Positions 41,098 through 52,043 of a DNA stretch of 64,000 nucleotides are shown here, piece after piece. The translations under genes were made by a program, and so were the position numbers. The notes under the pieces were generated by a model. It was not told the DNA's origin. It saw nothing but the letters and a program-made list of their open reading frames with translations, and searched no databases. The stretch comes from Phycisphaerales bacterium (GTDB lineage: Bacteria > Planctomycetota > Phycisphaerae > Phycisphaerales > SM1A02), in contig JAQWMQ010000003.1 in NCBI GenBank assembly GCA_029246705.1, positions 20,994 to 84,993 on the forward strand, in the 5' to 3' direction. Every line of letters starts with the position of its first letter. The first letter of the stretch is position 1.

Positions 41098-42102
41098 TCA
41101 GGGGCAGGGGCCCCAGGCACCAAGGAGGATGTTGAGGTCCGCACCATCGACCAGCCCATCCTCGTTGATGTCGCCGATGATGGTATCGAGCCCCCAGTAG
41201 CCGAGCATGATGTTGAGGTCGGCTCCGTCGACGTTTCCGTTGTTGTTGAGGTCGGCGGTGCAGGGCAGGCAGGTGTCGTTGCAGAATGAACCCGCACCCA
41301 GCCAGGTGCCTTCGCACGCGCTCGCCAGGGTTTCTCGGCAGACACCGTCCGTGCAGCATCCACCGACCCGGGGACCGACCAGAGTGCCGTTCAGCACGCA
41401 GAACTCATCGATCCAGAGCTGCTCGCCGGTCCAGGCCGGCACGAACCCGAGGTTGTAGCCGGCAATGCCCAGATGAGCCGTGGTGCGAGAGCTGAGTCCA
41501 TTGACGCCGCAGATCGTCGCGATGGGGGTGCCCGGCGTCAACCCATGGCTGATGCATCCGGTGGAGGCTTCGTACCAGATGTAGATGGTCGAATCGGAAG
41601 TCAGCCGGGTCAGGTTGCTCATGATCTCCGTGGCCCCATCCTGCCAGAATCGAGTGACTTCGTAGGGTGAATCGAAACTACCCAGATTCTCGGTGCCACC
41701 CGAGAGCGTGTACCCGGTGAAGAGGGTGGGCTGAGCGAGATCGAACTCGAAGGCCACGATGAAACTGACCCCGACATCGCCGTAGCTGGGCGAGGGGGGG
41801 AAGATGTGATACCGCGCCGACAATGCCCAGTCACTGGTCATGTCGACCTGCCAGCCCTCGCTGATCTGCCCTGCGAGCAGTGTGTATCCGGGATTGTCCA
41901 CTGGTGCGGTGAATTCAACGTGGCCGTTCTGTTCCTGCCCATCAAGCCTGCTGGAATCGATGGTGAATTCAGCCCATTCATCGACTGATTCGCCGTCATC
42001 GAAGTCGTCCAGGTAGAGGCAGCTCTGGCTCATGGCGATTTGAGCCGCGAAGAGCGTCATCACTGACGTTGAACCGTTCAGGAGCGCCAAGTTCTTCTTC
42101 AT
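41098..42102 (-). CDS. secreted protein with dockerin-like C-terminus
   Basis: 334 residues from ATG 42102 (MKKNLALLNGSTSVMTLFAA), preceded by AAAGGG at seven bases. Signal peptide ends near AMSQS. The middle has beta-rich lectin-like character (LDDFDDGESVDEWAEFTIDSSRL ... YHIFPPSPSYGDVGVSFIVAFEFD) but no family is recognised. A short Cys-rich linker (GGCCTDGVCRETLASACEG) leads to two calcium-loop repeats (DLNNNGNVDGADLNIMLGYW and DINEDGLVDGADLNILLGAW). No function assigned. Confidence 0.85.
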   Translation of the reverse strand: MKKNLALLNGSTSVMTLFAAQIAMSQSCLYLDDFDDGESVDEWAEFTIDSSRLDGQEQNGHVEFTAPVDNPGYTLLAGQISEGWQVDMTSDWALSARYHIFPPSPSYGDVGVSFIVAFEFDLAQPTLFTGYTLSGGTENLGSFDSPYEVTRFWQDGATEIMSNLTRLTSDSTIYIWYEASTGCISHGLTPGTPIATICGVNGLSSRTTAHLGIAGYNLGFVPAWTGEQLWIDEFCVLNGTLVGPRVGGCCTDGVCRETLASACEGTWLGAGSFCNDTCLPCTADLNNNGNVDGADLNIMLGYWGLDTIIGDINEDGLVDGADLNILLGAWGPCP

Positions 42103-42323
42103 CCTTGCACCCTTTCGTTTTTCGGTTGGTGTTCCGAGTATGACTTTTTCCGCTGGCAACATCAATCATGCTTTCTGGAATGGTGTTTTCTGGTTCATTC
42201 GCCTGATATTCACCTCCCCTGACCTCACTTGCTCAAGAGCACGATCCGACTTTTTTCATTGCAAGGTCCGTTGCCGGTGACTTATTGATCTTGCGAAGAC
42301 TCTTGAACAGGTACAATCCAGAA

Positions 42324-44267
42324 ATGAACTCCGGCGAGAATGATTCCAATCCAGGCGGACGACACGGTGTGCCCGTCGCCAATGCCGAGCAGCAGCTCCA
42401 GCAGCTGGTGGATACCGCACTGGATGCTGTCATCACCTGTGATGACAAGAGTCGGATCACCGTCTGGAACAACGGTGCGGAAAAACTCTTTGGTTGGACG
42501 GCGGCGGAGGCGATCGGTCTGCTGCTCACCGAGACCATCATCCCCGTGGATTTTCGCGAGGCCCACAATCGCGGCATGGCGAATTACCTCAAGACCGGTG
42601 ATGGACCGGTGCTCGGTCAGCGTATCGAGATCGAGGCAACGGACCGTGCTGGTCGTAGGTTCCCGGTCGAGCTCTCGATCAACCCGATCAAGACCGAGGC
42701 GGGACTTGGATTCAGCGGCTTCATCCGCGAGATATCCGATCGTCTCGAGGCCGAACGCAGGATTCGTGAAGGCGAGGAGCGGCTCCAGCTCATCATCGAC
42801 GCCGCGGATGAAGGGGTCTGGGACTATCAGTTCGACGAGAATGGGGCGGTCACCGAATCCTTCTACGGCGAGAAGACCCGTGAACTGTTCGGCGATCAAT
42901 CCGGCAAGATCCCTCCCGACCGACTGACACCGTTCAACGAGGAGCGGGATGCGGTTCGTCGCGCCTGGGATCTTCATTGGAACGGGATCGAGGAGAACTT
43001 CCTGTTCGAGTATCGGGTGCTGCTTGGCGAGAATGAACAACCTCGCTGGGTTCGTGAGCGCGGCATCATCGTTCGTCGCGACGAATCCGGTCGGCCCTTG
43101 CGTGCGGTAGGCAGCGTGGTCGACATATCCGCTCGACGAAAACTGGAAAGCACCCTGCTGGTGGCACAGAAGGGTGAGGCACTCGGCCTGGTGGCCGGTG
43201 GCTTCGCCCATGACATCAACAATGTTCTCAGCATCATTCGTGGCCATGCTTCCATCCTCAAGCACGACAGGGCGCTCCCTGCATCGGCAGTTGAATCATT
43301 GGATGTCATCGATCTGGCAGTGGCCCGGGCCCGGACCCTCACCCAGAACATGCTCCAGCTCGGTCGCCCGGTGCAGGTCCAGCGCAAGGACACCTTGGTC
43401 AACAAGCTTCTCGAGGAAACCCTCGACCTGGCCCGGCCTGCGATTCCCAGGTCCATCCACGTGAAGCAGAGGCTCGAGCTGGACTCGAATGAACTGGTCT
43501 ACCTCAATCCCGAGCAGTTCCAGCAGGTGATTCTCAACCTGCTGCTGAATGCTCGTGATGCGCTGGAGCACGGTGGCGAGCTCGCCGTGAATTCCTTGAA
43601 CCGTACGAGCTCGAACGGTCGTCGCAACGCGGTCATCCAGGTCATCGATACCGGTTGCGGCATCCCCGCCAATATCCGCGACACGATCTTCGATCCGTTC
43701 TTCACAACCAAGGGAACCAAGGGGACGGGGCTCGGTCTGGCCACGGTGAAGAAGTTCGTCGAGGATTCCGGTGGCTCGATCAAGATCAACTCCAAGGTGG
43801 GGGAGGGGACCGCCATGGAGATCGAACTGCCGCTTCAAGAGCACAAGCATGATGGATCGGTTCAAACCGATGCTGATTCCGAGGACAAGGATCATATCCA
43901 CATCCCGGCGAACATCCTTCTTGCCGAGGATCATGCGCTCCTTCGGCCGATGCTCAAGGGAGCCATCGTCATGGCAGGGCATCATGTCGCAGCACTCGAG
44001 AACGCGAGGGAGGTCCTCGAGCTGGGGCTGAAGACCCGGCCGGATCTCATGGTGATGGACATCGACCTGCCCGGTGGTTCGGGTAACGACCTGGTCGGTG
44101 AGATTCGGGCGCACTGGAAACACGCGATACCCGTGGTCTACATCACCGGTAACAGCGGCTTCGAGATCGAGGACAGTGAGACCAGTCTCCTCCTGCGCAA
44201 GCCGTTCGATCTCGAGGACCTGACCATATCCATCTCCCGGCTGTTGAAATCGGTTCAGACGGACTGA
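42324..44267 (+). CDS. PAS hybrid sensor histidine kinase with C-terminal receiver
   Basis: 647 residues from ATG 42324 (an in-frame TTG at 42285 also exists). Two PAS domains (about 25-140 and 150-275: [23 protein letters not shown], then the [14 protein letters not shown] region), a dimerisation domain with phospho-acceptor His296 in [14 protein letters not shown], an ATPase domain ([33 protein letters not shown]) and a receiver with Asp579 ([11 protein letters not shown]) and Lys in LLRKPF. No transmembrane helix, so it senses a cytoplasmic signal. No DNA-binding output or partner regulator is adjacent. Confidence 0.93.
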   Translation: MNSGENDSNPGGRHGVPVANAEQQLQQLVDTALDAVITCDDKSRITVWNNGAEKLFGWTAAEAIGLLLTETIIPVDFREAHNRGMANYLKTGDGPVLGQRIEIEATDRAGRRFPVELSINPIKTEAGLGFSGFIREISDRLEAERRIREGEERLQLIIDAADEGVWDYQFDENGAVTESFYGEKTRELFGDQSGKIPPDRLTPFNEERDAVRRAWDLHWNGIEENFLFEYRVLLGENEQPRWVRERGIIVRRDESGRPLRAVGSVVDISARRKLESTLLVAQKGEALGLVAGGFAHDINNVLSIIRGHASILKHDRALPASAVESLDVIDLAVARARTLTQNMLQLGRPVQVQRKDTLVNKLLEETLDLARPAIPRSIHVKQRLELDSNELVYLNPEQFQQVILNLLLNARDALEHGGELAVNSLNRTSSNGRRNAVIQVIDTGCGIPANIRDTIFDPFFTTKGTKGTGLGLATVKKFVEDSGGSIKINSKVGEGTAMEIELPLQEHKHDGSVQTDADSEDKDHIHIPANILLAEDHALLRPMLKGAIVMAGHHVAALENAREVLELGLKTRPDLMVMDIDLPGGSGNDLVGEIRAHWKHAIPVVYITGNSGFEIEDSETSLLLRKPFDLEDLTISISRLLKSVQTD

Positions 44268-44333
44268 TCAACGAACCGGTGCCGACGAAATCCGGTACTG
44301 CACCCGACTCGAATTCGTGTCCGGCCGATTGGT

Positions 44334-44372
44334 CACTCGCGAACGCACGGACAGGACATGCGTTCGCGAGTG
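44334..44372. terminator. 14-base hairpin between convergent genes
   Basis: CACTCGCGAACGCA and TGCGTTCGCGAGTG form a perfect stem around an 11-base loop. It lies 66 bases past the histidine kinase stop and before the RCC1 gene stop on the other strand. No T-run on either side, so termination is only probable. Confidence 0.5.
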
Positions 44373-44531
44373 ATGTGCAGGTTGCCGGGAAAACGACCGG
44401 GAGCATTGTTCGAAAGTGGATCATCGGCACGCACGTATTCAAGGTCATTCCATGTTGCAAGGGTTTCTTGCTCATCTGGTGCAATGGATGGAATTCCATG
44501 GGACAGTTGCTTCGATGACTTGAGTGCGTGG

Positions 44532-47500
44532 TCAATCTCCCCGGTAGGGGCCCCAGGCCCCGAGGATGATCGCGAGGTCGGAGCCACTGACGTCGCCGTC
44601 GCCGTCGAGGTCAGCGGGTCCACCGCCGTTTCCCCAGGCCCCGAGGATGATCGCCAGATCGATACCGTCGACGACGCCGTCGCCATTGATGTCGGGTGAG
44701 CTGGGCAGGGGTTCGAGCGTGACTTCGATGAGGTGGCCGGAGACCTGGGCCGCACGACCGAACGCTACGAAGAAGTCGTCGCCAGCGGATACCAGTGTCG
44801 AATCGATCGGGTGTGGCGGTGCACTGCTTGCATAGTCCTCTTTGGAGAACGTGTGGATCGTGCCATTGCCTTCCATGGCGATGATCGAATATCCGTCGGC
44901 ATCGAGCGCGATGATGTGATCGATCTCGCCCAGGGCGCTTGCGTGCTCCGTATCACCCCATGACCGAACCGTGCCGTCATCAAGGAGTGCCAGGCTGAAC
45001 GATTCCCCGGCAGCGATGTCGATGACTGTGCCCTGGATCGCCAACGGGACGTCGCATTGACCATCTTGATTGGCGCCCCAGCAAACGACGTTGCCGTCAT
45101 CGAAGAGAACCATCGAATGTCCGTTGTGCCAGCCCCCCGCAGCGATCGACGCGACAGGCTTGTCACCTGAAGCGACACCGATGGGAACGTCGCACTCCCC
45201 GTCGTCGTTTCGGCCCCAGCATCGGATCGAGTCGTCTGCGTACCAGGCTATGTTGTGGTAGCTGCTCGAGGCGACTTCCATTGCAGGCAAGCCCACATCC
45301 TGGGGTGCGTCGAGTTGTCCGTCGCCGTTGGTGCCCCAGCATGTCAGCACTCCGTCTGCCCCGATCGCGACGGCGTGGTCGTTGCCGACAGCGACATCCA
45401 CTACCGGCGATACGGGTTTGAGAGGTGGCATCGGCTCACCCCAGGCGAACATGGTCCCATCCTGCCGGAGCGCAAGTGTCTGCTGGTTCGCGGCGGCGAT
45501 CTGGACGATCGGGTTTGCCGGGTCGTGGATACCGGCAGGGACATCGCATTGACCGCCGCCGTTCGTTCCCCAGCAGGCGACCGTTTGATCGGCGAGAAGC
45601 GCTGCGCAGTGGTCATAGGACACGCTCAACGAGATCGCTTGTCCCTGAGCTTCGACTGGGACATCGCACTGGCCCTGGTCATTCAATCCCCAGCAGGTGA
45701 TCGTGCCGTCTTCCATGAGGGCAACACTCAACTGATCTCCGGCGGCAACCTCGATGCACGGGTTGCCGGGGTCGCCGACTCCGGCTGGTACGTCGCAGCA
45801 ACCACTGAAGTTGAACCCGAAGCAGCGGATCGATCCGTCGGAGAGGAGCACCACCGAATGGCGTGCACCAGCGGCGACCTGGATTGTCTCGAGGGGGTTC
45901 GCGATCTCCGCAGGCACGCTGAGTTGCCCGAAGGAATCATCGCCCCAGCATTCGACGGAGCCGTCGGCGAGGAGTGCCGCGGTGTTCTTCCATGCAGCTG
46001 TGATTGCGGTGACTTCCCCGAGGCCCGCGGGCACGTCGCATTGACCACTCTCGTTCGCGCCCCAGCACGCAACCGTTCCGTCAGCGAGGAGCGCGACGGT
46101 ACTGAACAATCCTGCGTCAACCTGGACCACGGGGTTCTGGGGTGTCCCGATTCCGTTGGGTACGTCGCACTGCCCGACATAGAGACTGTCGAGGTCGTAG
46201 TTCGCACCCCAGCAGGTGACCGAGCCATCCTCGAAGAGCGCGACCGTGTGGTAGAGGCCGGCAGCGACCTGGGCGACGGGGTTTTTCGGCGTTCCGACGC
46301 CGGCCGGCACGTCGCAACTGCCGATGTAGAAGCCGTTGTTGTCGGTGTTGCGTCCCCAGCAGACCACGCTGCCATCTGCGAGCAGGGCAGCGGAGTGCCA
46401 GACCCCGGTTGCCACCTGGACTCCCGGGTTGGCGGGTGTCCCGACGTCCGCGGGTATGTCGCACTGGCCTTGTCCGTTGTAGCCCCAGCAGCGCACGGTG
46501 CCATCCTCGGACACCGCAGAGGTGAACCAGTACCCCGCGGCGAGTTGTCGCGGGATGCCGACCTCCATGGGCATGTCGTACTGACCGTAGTCGGCGGTAA
46601 TGCCCCAGGAAACGACCGAATCGTCCGCGAGGAGCGCAAAGGAGTGTGATGCGGAGGTCGTTGCCTGGATGACGGCGCGTGTCCCCGATCCGATGTCTGC
46701 GGGTATGTCCAGTTCCCCGGTGTCGTTCTTGCCCCATCCCTGCAGTGCGCCTTTCGAACTGAGTGCGAGAAAGTGGTATCCCGCGTTGGGTGCAAGAAGT
46801 GCCGTCGTTCTCGAGATCGACGCAAGTTCATCGGGCACCATGCTCTCGAATGAGTTGCCCCATGCGGCGACATTGCCATCGACGGTTCGGGCGACGACGT
46901 GGAAGCTCCCAGCATCGAGTTGCTCCAATGCGCCCTGGAGTTCGAGTGGAACGTTCTGGAGACCGTGCGTGTCATTCGTCATCCCCCAGCAGACCACGTT
47001 GCGCTCGGACGTGATGACCGCGTGGAAATCTCCCAGACTCCCGAGTCCGGAGCCCCCAGCACCTGCGGCGATCCGGTGGACCTCGAGCCCCTCGACCTCG
47101 GGCGGGACGGTGCTCAGCTGGTCGTCCCTCCATGTGACGACTTCACCTAAACGGTCGAGAGCGATCAGGTGATGGTTGCCCGCCACGACCGAGGCAAGCC
47201 GGTGGTCGAAGCTTGGAGGCTGGTCGTGTCCGGAGCCAAACCCAGCGAGTTCACCGTCGGCAACGACGATCGTCTGGCCGGCTGTGGCATCGACGCTCGT
47301 GATCAGAGCCGAACCAATCGATGGGTCGACATCGCACTGGCCACCGGAGCGATCGCCCCAGGCTGTGAGTTGCGGGGTGTCGGCGTACTCGGCGACGAGG
47401 AGCGCTACTTCGCCCGACCCAGCCTCGCCTTCCGCGTCGAGTGCGATCACTGGCCCGTCGACATCGAGTATCTCCGTCAGGTAGGCGTCCCACGTGCCGT

Positions 47501-48701
47501 CTGCGAGCACCCGACCGATCCACGTCCAGCTGGCGAGTGCGGCACCCCGGTCGCCACCGGCCAGGATCAACTCCACGCGGCCGTCACCGTCGAGATCCGC
47601 AGCTTCGAGGCCGCCGACGGTCTCCGGCATCGAATAACTCGTCCACGGTGAGAGGCCGAAGGCGCCGTCGCCTGCATATATGAATAGGTTCGTGTCGTGG
47701 CCGATGACCGCAAGATCGGGGCTGCCGTCGCCATCGAAGTCGCCCGCCGCCGCAAGGTGTGGGCGGTAGGGCACCGAGAGCGTGCCTTCTCCTTCGGCGA
47801 AGCTGATGGGATCACCGAAGATCGCCCCGCTCTTGGTGTTCGGCCCGGGGGGTGGCGCCAGTTCGAGGAAGGGGAGGATCGAGAATGCCTGCTCGTCGGG
47901 ATGAAGGATGACCAGGTCCTCGAAGCCGTCACCGTCGAAATCAGCGGTGGCGTTGTCGGCCGAGAGCGAGGTGTGGTTCGTTGCGTCGGTGAGTGCCCAA
48001 TTCGTATCCACGCCTGGATAGGGACCACCGCCGGTGCTCCCGCTGCCTCCTCGAGTTCCCGTGCCTTTGGTTCCCTTGGTCCTGGTGGTACCCAGCACGA
48101 GACCTGTCGTGAATCCTGGATCGCTTTCATGGACCAGTCCGAAGGCCTTGCCGTCCCCACCGACCTCGTAGTCTCCGATGGGAATCGGTTCACCGTCACC
48201 AGTCGGTGCGCCGCAGACGTAGTAATAGCTCCCGATACTTCCGGAATGAATGCTCAAGGAGTCACGATTCGAATGGGAGATGACGGTGTCACCCGCAATG
48301 GAGTCGATCGAGAGCCCATCACTGACGGGTACGTTCATAGAACTTGGTGGCGTGGTTCCGGTGCACTCGTGGCACCATGGCGAGATCTCCAGGCAACCAC
48401 CGAGTTCGTCGATGTAGTGCCGATGGCTGGAGTTGTTCCACGTCGCCTGCTTGGTGTACTCAAGGAAGAGACCGGTGTCCCAGGTGATTCGCGTGACCGC
48501 GTTGTCCTGCGGACGGAGGACGAGCAGGTGTGCCTCATCCACGAAGGTGAGGTCGATCCCACTCTGCACGAGGTCGAGCGGCAGCTCAGTCGAGGTCAAC
48601 TCGAGCCAGTCGCCTGCGATCGCTGCCGTGCTCACAAGCAACGGAGTGGACAGCAGCGTGGTGCGAATACGGAATCGTGACGATGAAGAGCGTGCAGTCA
48701 T
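44532..48701 (-). CDS. large secreted RCC1-repeat protein with dockerin-like C-terminus
   Basis: 1389 residues from ATG 48701, with GGAG eight bases upstream. A signal peptide (FRIRTTLLSTPLLVSTAAIAGD) is followed by FG-GAP/VCBS-like repeats (ATADFDGDGFEDLVILHPDE, GDFDGDGSPDLAVIGHD). Then come many RCC1-type repeats of about 50 residues with a shared core such as GSVVCWGRN ... SCDVPAGVG and AAGLYHTVALFEDGS. The end has two dockerin-like loops (DINGDGVVDGIDLAIILGAW, DLDGDGDVSGSDLAIILGAW). It is likely a surface beta-propeller array. Function unknown; the repeated GQCDVP blocks suggest recent expansion. Confidence 0.9.
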   Translation of the reverse strand: MTARSSSSRFRIRTTLLSTPLLVSTAAIAGDWLELTSTELPLDLVQSGIDLTFVDEAHLLVLRPQDNAVTRITWDTGLFLEYTKQATWNNSSHRHYIDELGGCLEISPWCHECTGTTPPSSMNVPVSDGLSIDSIAGDTVISHSNRDSLSIHSGSIGSYYYVCGAPTGDGEPIPIGDYEVGGDGKAFGLVHESDPGFTTGLVLGTTRTKGTKGTGTRGGSGSTGGGPYPGVDTNWALTDATNHTSLSADNATADFDGDGFEDLVILHPDEQAFSILPFLELAPPPGPNTKSGAIFGDPISFAEGEGTLSVPYRPHLAAAGDFDGDGSPDLAVIGHDTNLFIYAGDGAFGLSPWTSYSMPETVGGLEAADLDGDGRVELILAGGDRGAALASWTWIGRVLADGTWDAYLTEILDVDGPVIALDAEGEAGSGEVALLVAEYADTPQLTAWGDRSGGQCDVDPSIGSALITSVDATAGQTIVVADGELAGFGSGHDQPPSFDHRLASVVAGNHHLIALDRLGEVVTWRDDQLSTVPPEVEGLEVHRIAAGAGGSGLGSLGDFHAVITSERNVVCWGMTNDTHGLQNVPLELQGALEQLDAGSFHVVARTVDGNVAAWGNSFESMVPDELASISRTTALLAPNAGYHFLALSSKGALQGWGKNDTGELDIPADIGSGTRAVIQATTSASHSFALLADDSVVSWGITADYGQYDMPMEVGIPRQLAAGYWFTSAVSEDGTVRCWGYNGQGQCDIPADVGTPANPGVQVATGVWHSAALLADGSVVCWGRNTDNNGFYIGSCDVPAGVGTPKNPVAQVAAGLYHTVALFEDGSVTCWGANYDLDSLYVGQCDVPNGIGTPQNPVVQVDAGLFSTVALLADGTVACWGANESGQCDVPAGLGEVTAITAAWKNTAALLADGSVECWGDDSFGQLSVPAEIANPLETIQVAAGARHSVVLLSDGSIRCFGFNFSGCCDVPAGVGDPGNPCIEVAAGDQLSVALMEDGTITCWGLNDQGQCDVPVEAQGQAISLSVSYDHCAALLADQTVACWGTNGGGQCDVPAGIHDPANPIVQIAAANQQTLALRQDGTMFAWGEPMPPLKPVSPVVDVAVGNDHAVAIGADGVLTCWGTNGDGQLDAPQDVGLPAMEVASSSYHNIAWYADDSIRCWGRNDDGECDVPIGVASGDKPVASIAAGGWHNGHSMVLFDDGNVVCWGANQDGQCDVPLAIQGTVIDIAAGESFSLALLDDGTVRSWGDTEHASALGEIDHIIALDADGYSIIAMEGNGTIHTFSKEDYASSAPPHPIDSTLVSAGDDFFVAFGRAAQVSGHLIEVTLEPLPSSPDINGDGVVDGIDLAIILGAWGNGGGPADLDGDGDVSGSDLAIILGAWGPYRGD

Positions 48702-48911
48702 GTCGGTGTCTCCGATTCGAACATGGATCGATTCGATGTGAATGATCGCGGATGTCGACTTGGCCATACCCCGCTTGAAGACCGATGTGACACATGATTG
48801 AGTCTAATCTGAAGAATTTTCATTCTCGACGAGAGAACTCCCGAAAAAGCGAGAAACACGGTGCGAACAGCCTCTTGGTTGGTTTTCATTGGAAATGTTC
48901 GAGCCATGAGA

Positions 48912-51581
48912 TCAGGGGTCGTCGTCCTCGGTTCGCTTGGGCTTGATTCTCGCAGCAAGTGAGCGGATTCGTTCGACTGCTGCTGCTGCTGGATCTCCCT
49001 CTTCATCGAGGCTCTGGAGGATCCTCTCGAGGTGGTCCTCCTCACCCGGAGTGAACAGCGCCACATGCGCCCTGGCGATCTCGATCGGCCATGCCGTCTC
49101 GGGTAGTTCGCCTTTTCGTTGTTCCAACGCTTCCGATGCGAGTGAACGGGCTTTTTTCTCGTCCCTCATGAGCGCTCGAATGGCGGAAAGTTCCAGCAGG
49201 AGTTCCGCTCGTGGTTGCTTGCCGATGAGGGAGGCGGAGTGTTCCTCGATGGCGCGTTCCATGTCGTCGGAGGCGCCGGTGAGATCGCCATGATCAGCGA
49301 GGATGCGAGCGCGTACTCGCCGGGTATGCCCGGGCTGGCGTTCCGGCGGTGCGATCTCCTCCTCGACGAGGATTGCGAGTGCCAGCAACTGGAGGCAGCT
49401 CTCGATGTCATCCAGTCGCAGAAAGGAACGTGCTCGGTTGCGTAGGAGGATGAATTCCATGCGACCCTGCTCGGGTGATCGTGCCAGGAGATCCGCATCA
49501 GGTTCATCAGCGTGTACTGCCTCATCGATCCGTGCACGCTCCAGTTCGAAGGCGGAAAGATCGACCATCCTGTTCGGTTGGTCTCCATGCAGTTCGGTGT
49601 AGATCCGGTTGGCCTCGAGAAGGTGATTTCGAGTTGCCATGAAGTCACCTCGGGCGCGAGCCAGTGCACCGCGCGCGAGCTCCGTGGCCGCATCCCATTG
49701 GGCTTCCTCGGTGGCATCCGGGTCGCTGAACTGTTCATGTGCTGCAGAGGACAGGTCCAACAGTCGCTGGGCGGCGTCGTCCTGACCCTGGTCGGCGAGT
49801 AGTCGGGCGAGCCATTCGGACGCACTGACGTAGTCGTCCCAGTTCTCCGTGAGATCACTCGAGGTTGCCTCGATCGTCTTCTGGAGATGCCAGGCAGCCT
49901 TGTCGTAGTCACCCAGGTCGAAGCTCACGAAGCCGCTGCGGAGGTGTTCGCCGGGTGTGACTGCTTCGGTGTTGGATGATTCTCGTGCTACTGCCAGGGT
50001 CTTTCCGAGCGCCAGTCGTGAGAGCCCACGTATCTTTCGGGCTTGTTCGATGTCCTTTGGATCGATGGACTCGTCCTGTTGGAGCGCCAGAACCATGTCC
50101 GCCTGCCGGAGTGACTTTTCGTAATCGCCGTGGTTGTATGAGCTCAGGCTGATACGAGCGAGCAGCATCGCCTGATCACGCGGTCTTCGAGCGATCTCGC
50201 CGTTTCTTATCTTCGCGATGAGTCGTTGGTTCAGTTCGCCGATGGTGGCGCTTGAGCCGGCCTGGTTCGGATCGTCTGCAGTCGGCAACTCGATGAGTGC
50301 GGAGATCGTCGCTCGTGCATCCTCTTCGGCCTCTAGTGCGCGTGCGAGCAGGACCAGGCTCGTGAAGAGACCCGAGACCAGGACCAGGAGCACGGCACTC
50401 GTCCCGATCACCAGTGGTCGATTGCGTCTGACGAACTTGCGAGCGACGTAGCCTGCCGATGGTGGCCCCGCAAAGACGGGCTCATGACGGAGGTATCTGC
50501 GCAGATCCTCGGCGAGTGCGGTGGGGGAGTCGTATCGTCGTTCCCGGTCCTTTTCCAGGCACTTGAGTGCGATCCAGTCCAGGTCGTTTTCCAGTTGCCG
50601 TTGAAGTCGGGAGGGTGTCGTTCGACGTGCAAGGGCGAGCTTCTTCGATCGTGCGGGTTCCTCCGTCACCGAATGTCGATAGCGAACGCTTGGTCTTGGG
50701 GGCTCCAACTCGCGGACCATGGTCTGTACTGCCGCAAGTCCGCCCTTGCTGATGGCATCGCGCAACTGCTTGCTGTGGATGGGCAGGTCTCCGCACAACA
50801 GAAGATAGAAGATGGCGCCGAGTGCGTAGACATCGGCGCGACCATCCACGTCTACATCGCTGAATCCCGTCTGCTCGGGTGCCATGTATTCCGGTGTCCC
50901 CAGCATCTGGCCGTCGATCGTCACTTCCGCGCCTCTGGAGTCCAGGTCCTGCTCGACCGCCTTGGCGATGCCGAAATCGATCACACGCGGGGTGATTTCC
51001 GATCCATCCACCGTGACGAGGATGTTTCCGGGCTTGAGATCGCGATGGATGACGCTCTTGACGTGCGCGTGCTGGATCGCCTCGCAGACCTTGATCATCA
51101 ATCGAATGCGTTCATTCAGATCGAGTTGATTACGATCACAGAATTCATTCATCGGCAGGCCGGGCACCAGTTCCATTGCGAACCAGGGCTGACCCTCTTC
51201 CGTTCGTCCCGCATCGAACATCTTCGCGACACCCGGATGGTTCATGACGGCGAGCGCCTGACGTTCCGCATGGAATCGAACCAGTATCGACTCTGAATTC
51301 ATGCCACGGCGTATGACCTTCAGCGCGACCGTTCGCTTGACTGGTTCCGACTGGGTGGCCTGGTAGACCACGCCGAAACCGCCGTGTCCGAGCAGGCGGT
51401 CGATGTGATAGCGATCGATCGATTCGGGAATAGGTTCGCCGTGCGGACCATTTCGGTTGCCGGGGACGTTCGCCCCGGGCGGAATGCTGTCGTGATCGAA
51501 GGCTTCCGTTTCGGCTGGCAGATCACCTGGAGGTTGATCCGAGGTTTCTTCGGAGTCATGTGGAGGATGTTCGTTGCTCAT
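48912..51581 (-). CDS. Ser/Thr protein kinase with transmembrane helix and helical repeat domain
   Basis: 889 residues. The kinase has GHGGFGVV, Lys88 (VALKVI), HRDLKPGN with Asp181, DFG at 202-204 and a TPEYMAPEQ activation segment, so it appears active. A Pro-rich acidic N-terminus precedes it. One helix ([23 protein letters not shown]) follows, then about 480 residues of TPR-like helical repeats that would lie outside the cytoplasmic membrane face. This matches the common planctomycete kinase-TPR layout. No sigma factor gene is beside it, though such kinases often have one. Confidence 0.93.
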   Translation of the reverse strand: MSNEHPPHDSEETSDQPPGDLPAETEAFDHDSIPPGANVPGNRNGPHGEPIPESIDRYHIDRLLGHGGFGVVYQATQSEPVKRTVALKVIRRGMNSESILVRFHAERQALAVMNHPGVAKMFDAGRTEEGQPWFAMELVPGLPMNEFCDRNQLDLNERIRLMIKVCEAIQHAHVKSVIHRDLKPGNILVTVDGSEITPRVIDFGIAKAVEQDLDSRGAEVTIDGQMLGTPEYMAPEQTGFSDVDVDGRADVYALGAIFYLLLCGDLPIHSKQLRDAISKGGLAAVQTMVRELEPPRPSVRYRHSVTEEPARSKKLALARRTTPSRLQRQLENDLDWIALKCLEKDRERRYDSPTALAEDLRRYLRHEPVFAGPPSAGYVARKFVRRNRPLVIGTSAVLLVLVSGLFTSLVLLARALEAEEDARATISALIELPTADDPNQAGSSATIGELNQRLIAKIRNGEIARRPRDQAMLLARISLSSYNHGDYEKSLRQADMVLALQQDESIDPKDIEQARKIRGLSRLALGKTLAVARESSNTEAVTPGEHLRSGFVSFDLGDYDKAAWHLQKTIEATSSDLTENWDDYVSASEWLARLLADQGQDDAAQRLLDLSSAAHEQFSDPDATEEAQWDAATELARGALARARGDFMATRNHLLEANRIYTELHGDQPNRMVDLSAFELERARIDEAVHADEPDADLLARSPEQGRMEFILLRNRARSFLRLDDIESCLQLLALAILVEEEIAPPERQPGHTRRVRARILADHGDLTGASDDMERAIEEHSASLIGKQPRAELLLELSAIRALMRDEKKARSLASEALEQRKGELPETAWPIEIARAHVALFTPGEEDHLERILQSLDEEGDPAAAAVERIRSLAARIKPKRTEDDDP

Positions 51582-51621
51582 GACTTTCTTTCATCCGTGA
51601 TGACCTGTCAGGCAGCGCCCT

Positions 51622-51936
51622 TCAGTCCGACAGGCGCACGCCTGCGAAGACGGCAGTGAGGGCGGGCTTTTCGCCGAAGTGTCGCGTGCAGTCGGCAGGA
51701 GCGTCCTTCTGGCTATCAAGAAAGAGAAACATGCCGGTGAGTAGCGCCACCAGCAACGCAGACCAGGTTGCGATGTTGAAGGACCGACCGATGCCGCTGG
51801 TCACCGAGTTCCGGATCACCTGGTCGGTGATCGTGCGTACGACTGTCGGTATGATTGCGCCAACGACGATCATGCCACCCACCCAGACCGAGATGGCGAT
51901 GATATGGATCGAGATCAGGACATGTTGCGTGGTCAT
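51622..51936 (-). CDS. small CopD-like membrane protein
   Basis: 104 residues with two hydrophobic helices (VLISIHIIAISVWVGGMIVVGAII and IATWSALLVALLTGMFLFL). The first, with His and WVGGM, resembles the start of CopD/DUF-type membrane proteins, which normally have more helices. The remaining 37 residues (DSQKDAPADCTRHFGEKPAL) do not continue the family, so the gene may be truncated. It precedes the kinase by 40 bases on the same strand. Confidence 0.6.
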   Translation of the reverse strand: MTTQHVLISIHIIAISVWVGGMIVVGAIIPTVVRTITDQVIRNSVTSGIGRSFNIATWSALLVALLTGMFLFLDSQKDAPADCTRHFGEKPALTAVFAGVRLSD

Positions 51937-52043
51937 GTGTCGTTTTCTCGGGCGACCGTGATCTGCTGAAACCGTTGCAGTCTACCGTGTGCATGTGGCA
52001 GAGCGAAGTAAGCGCGTGGGGATTCCGGAAAGGGTCGGTAGCC

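Noticed and set aside
44552..48700. CRISPR-like or tandem DNA repeat impression in the RCC1 gene
   Set aside because: The periodicity comes from protein repeats of about 50 residues, with diverged DNA; no spacer-repeat structure.
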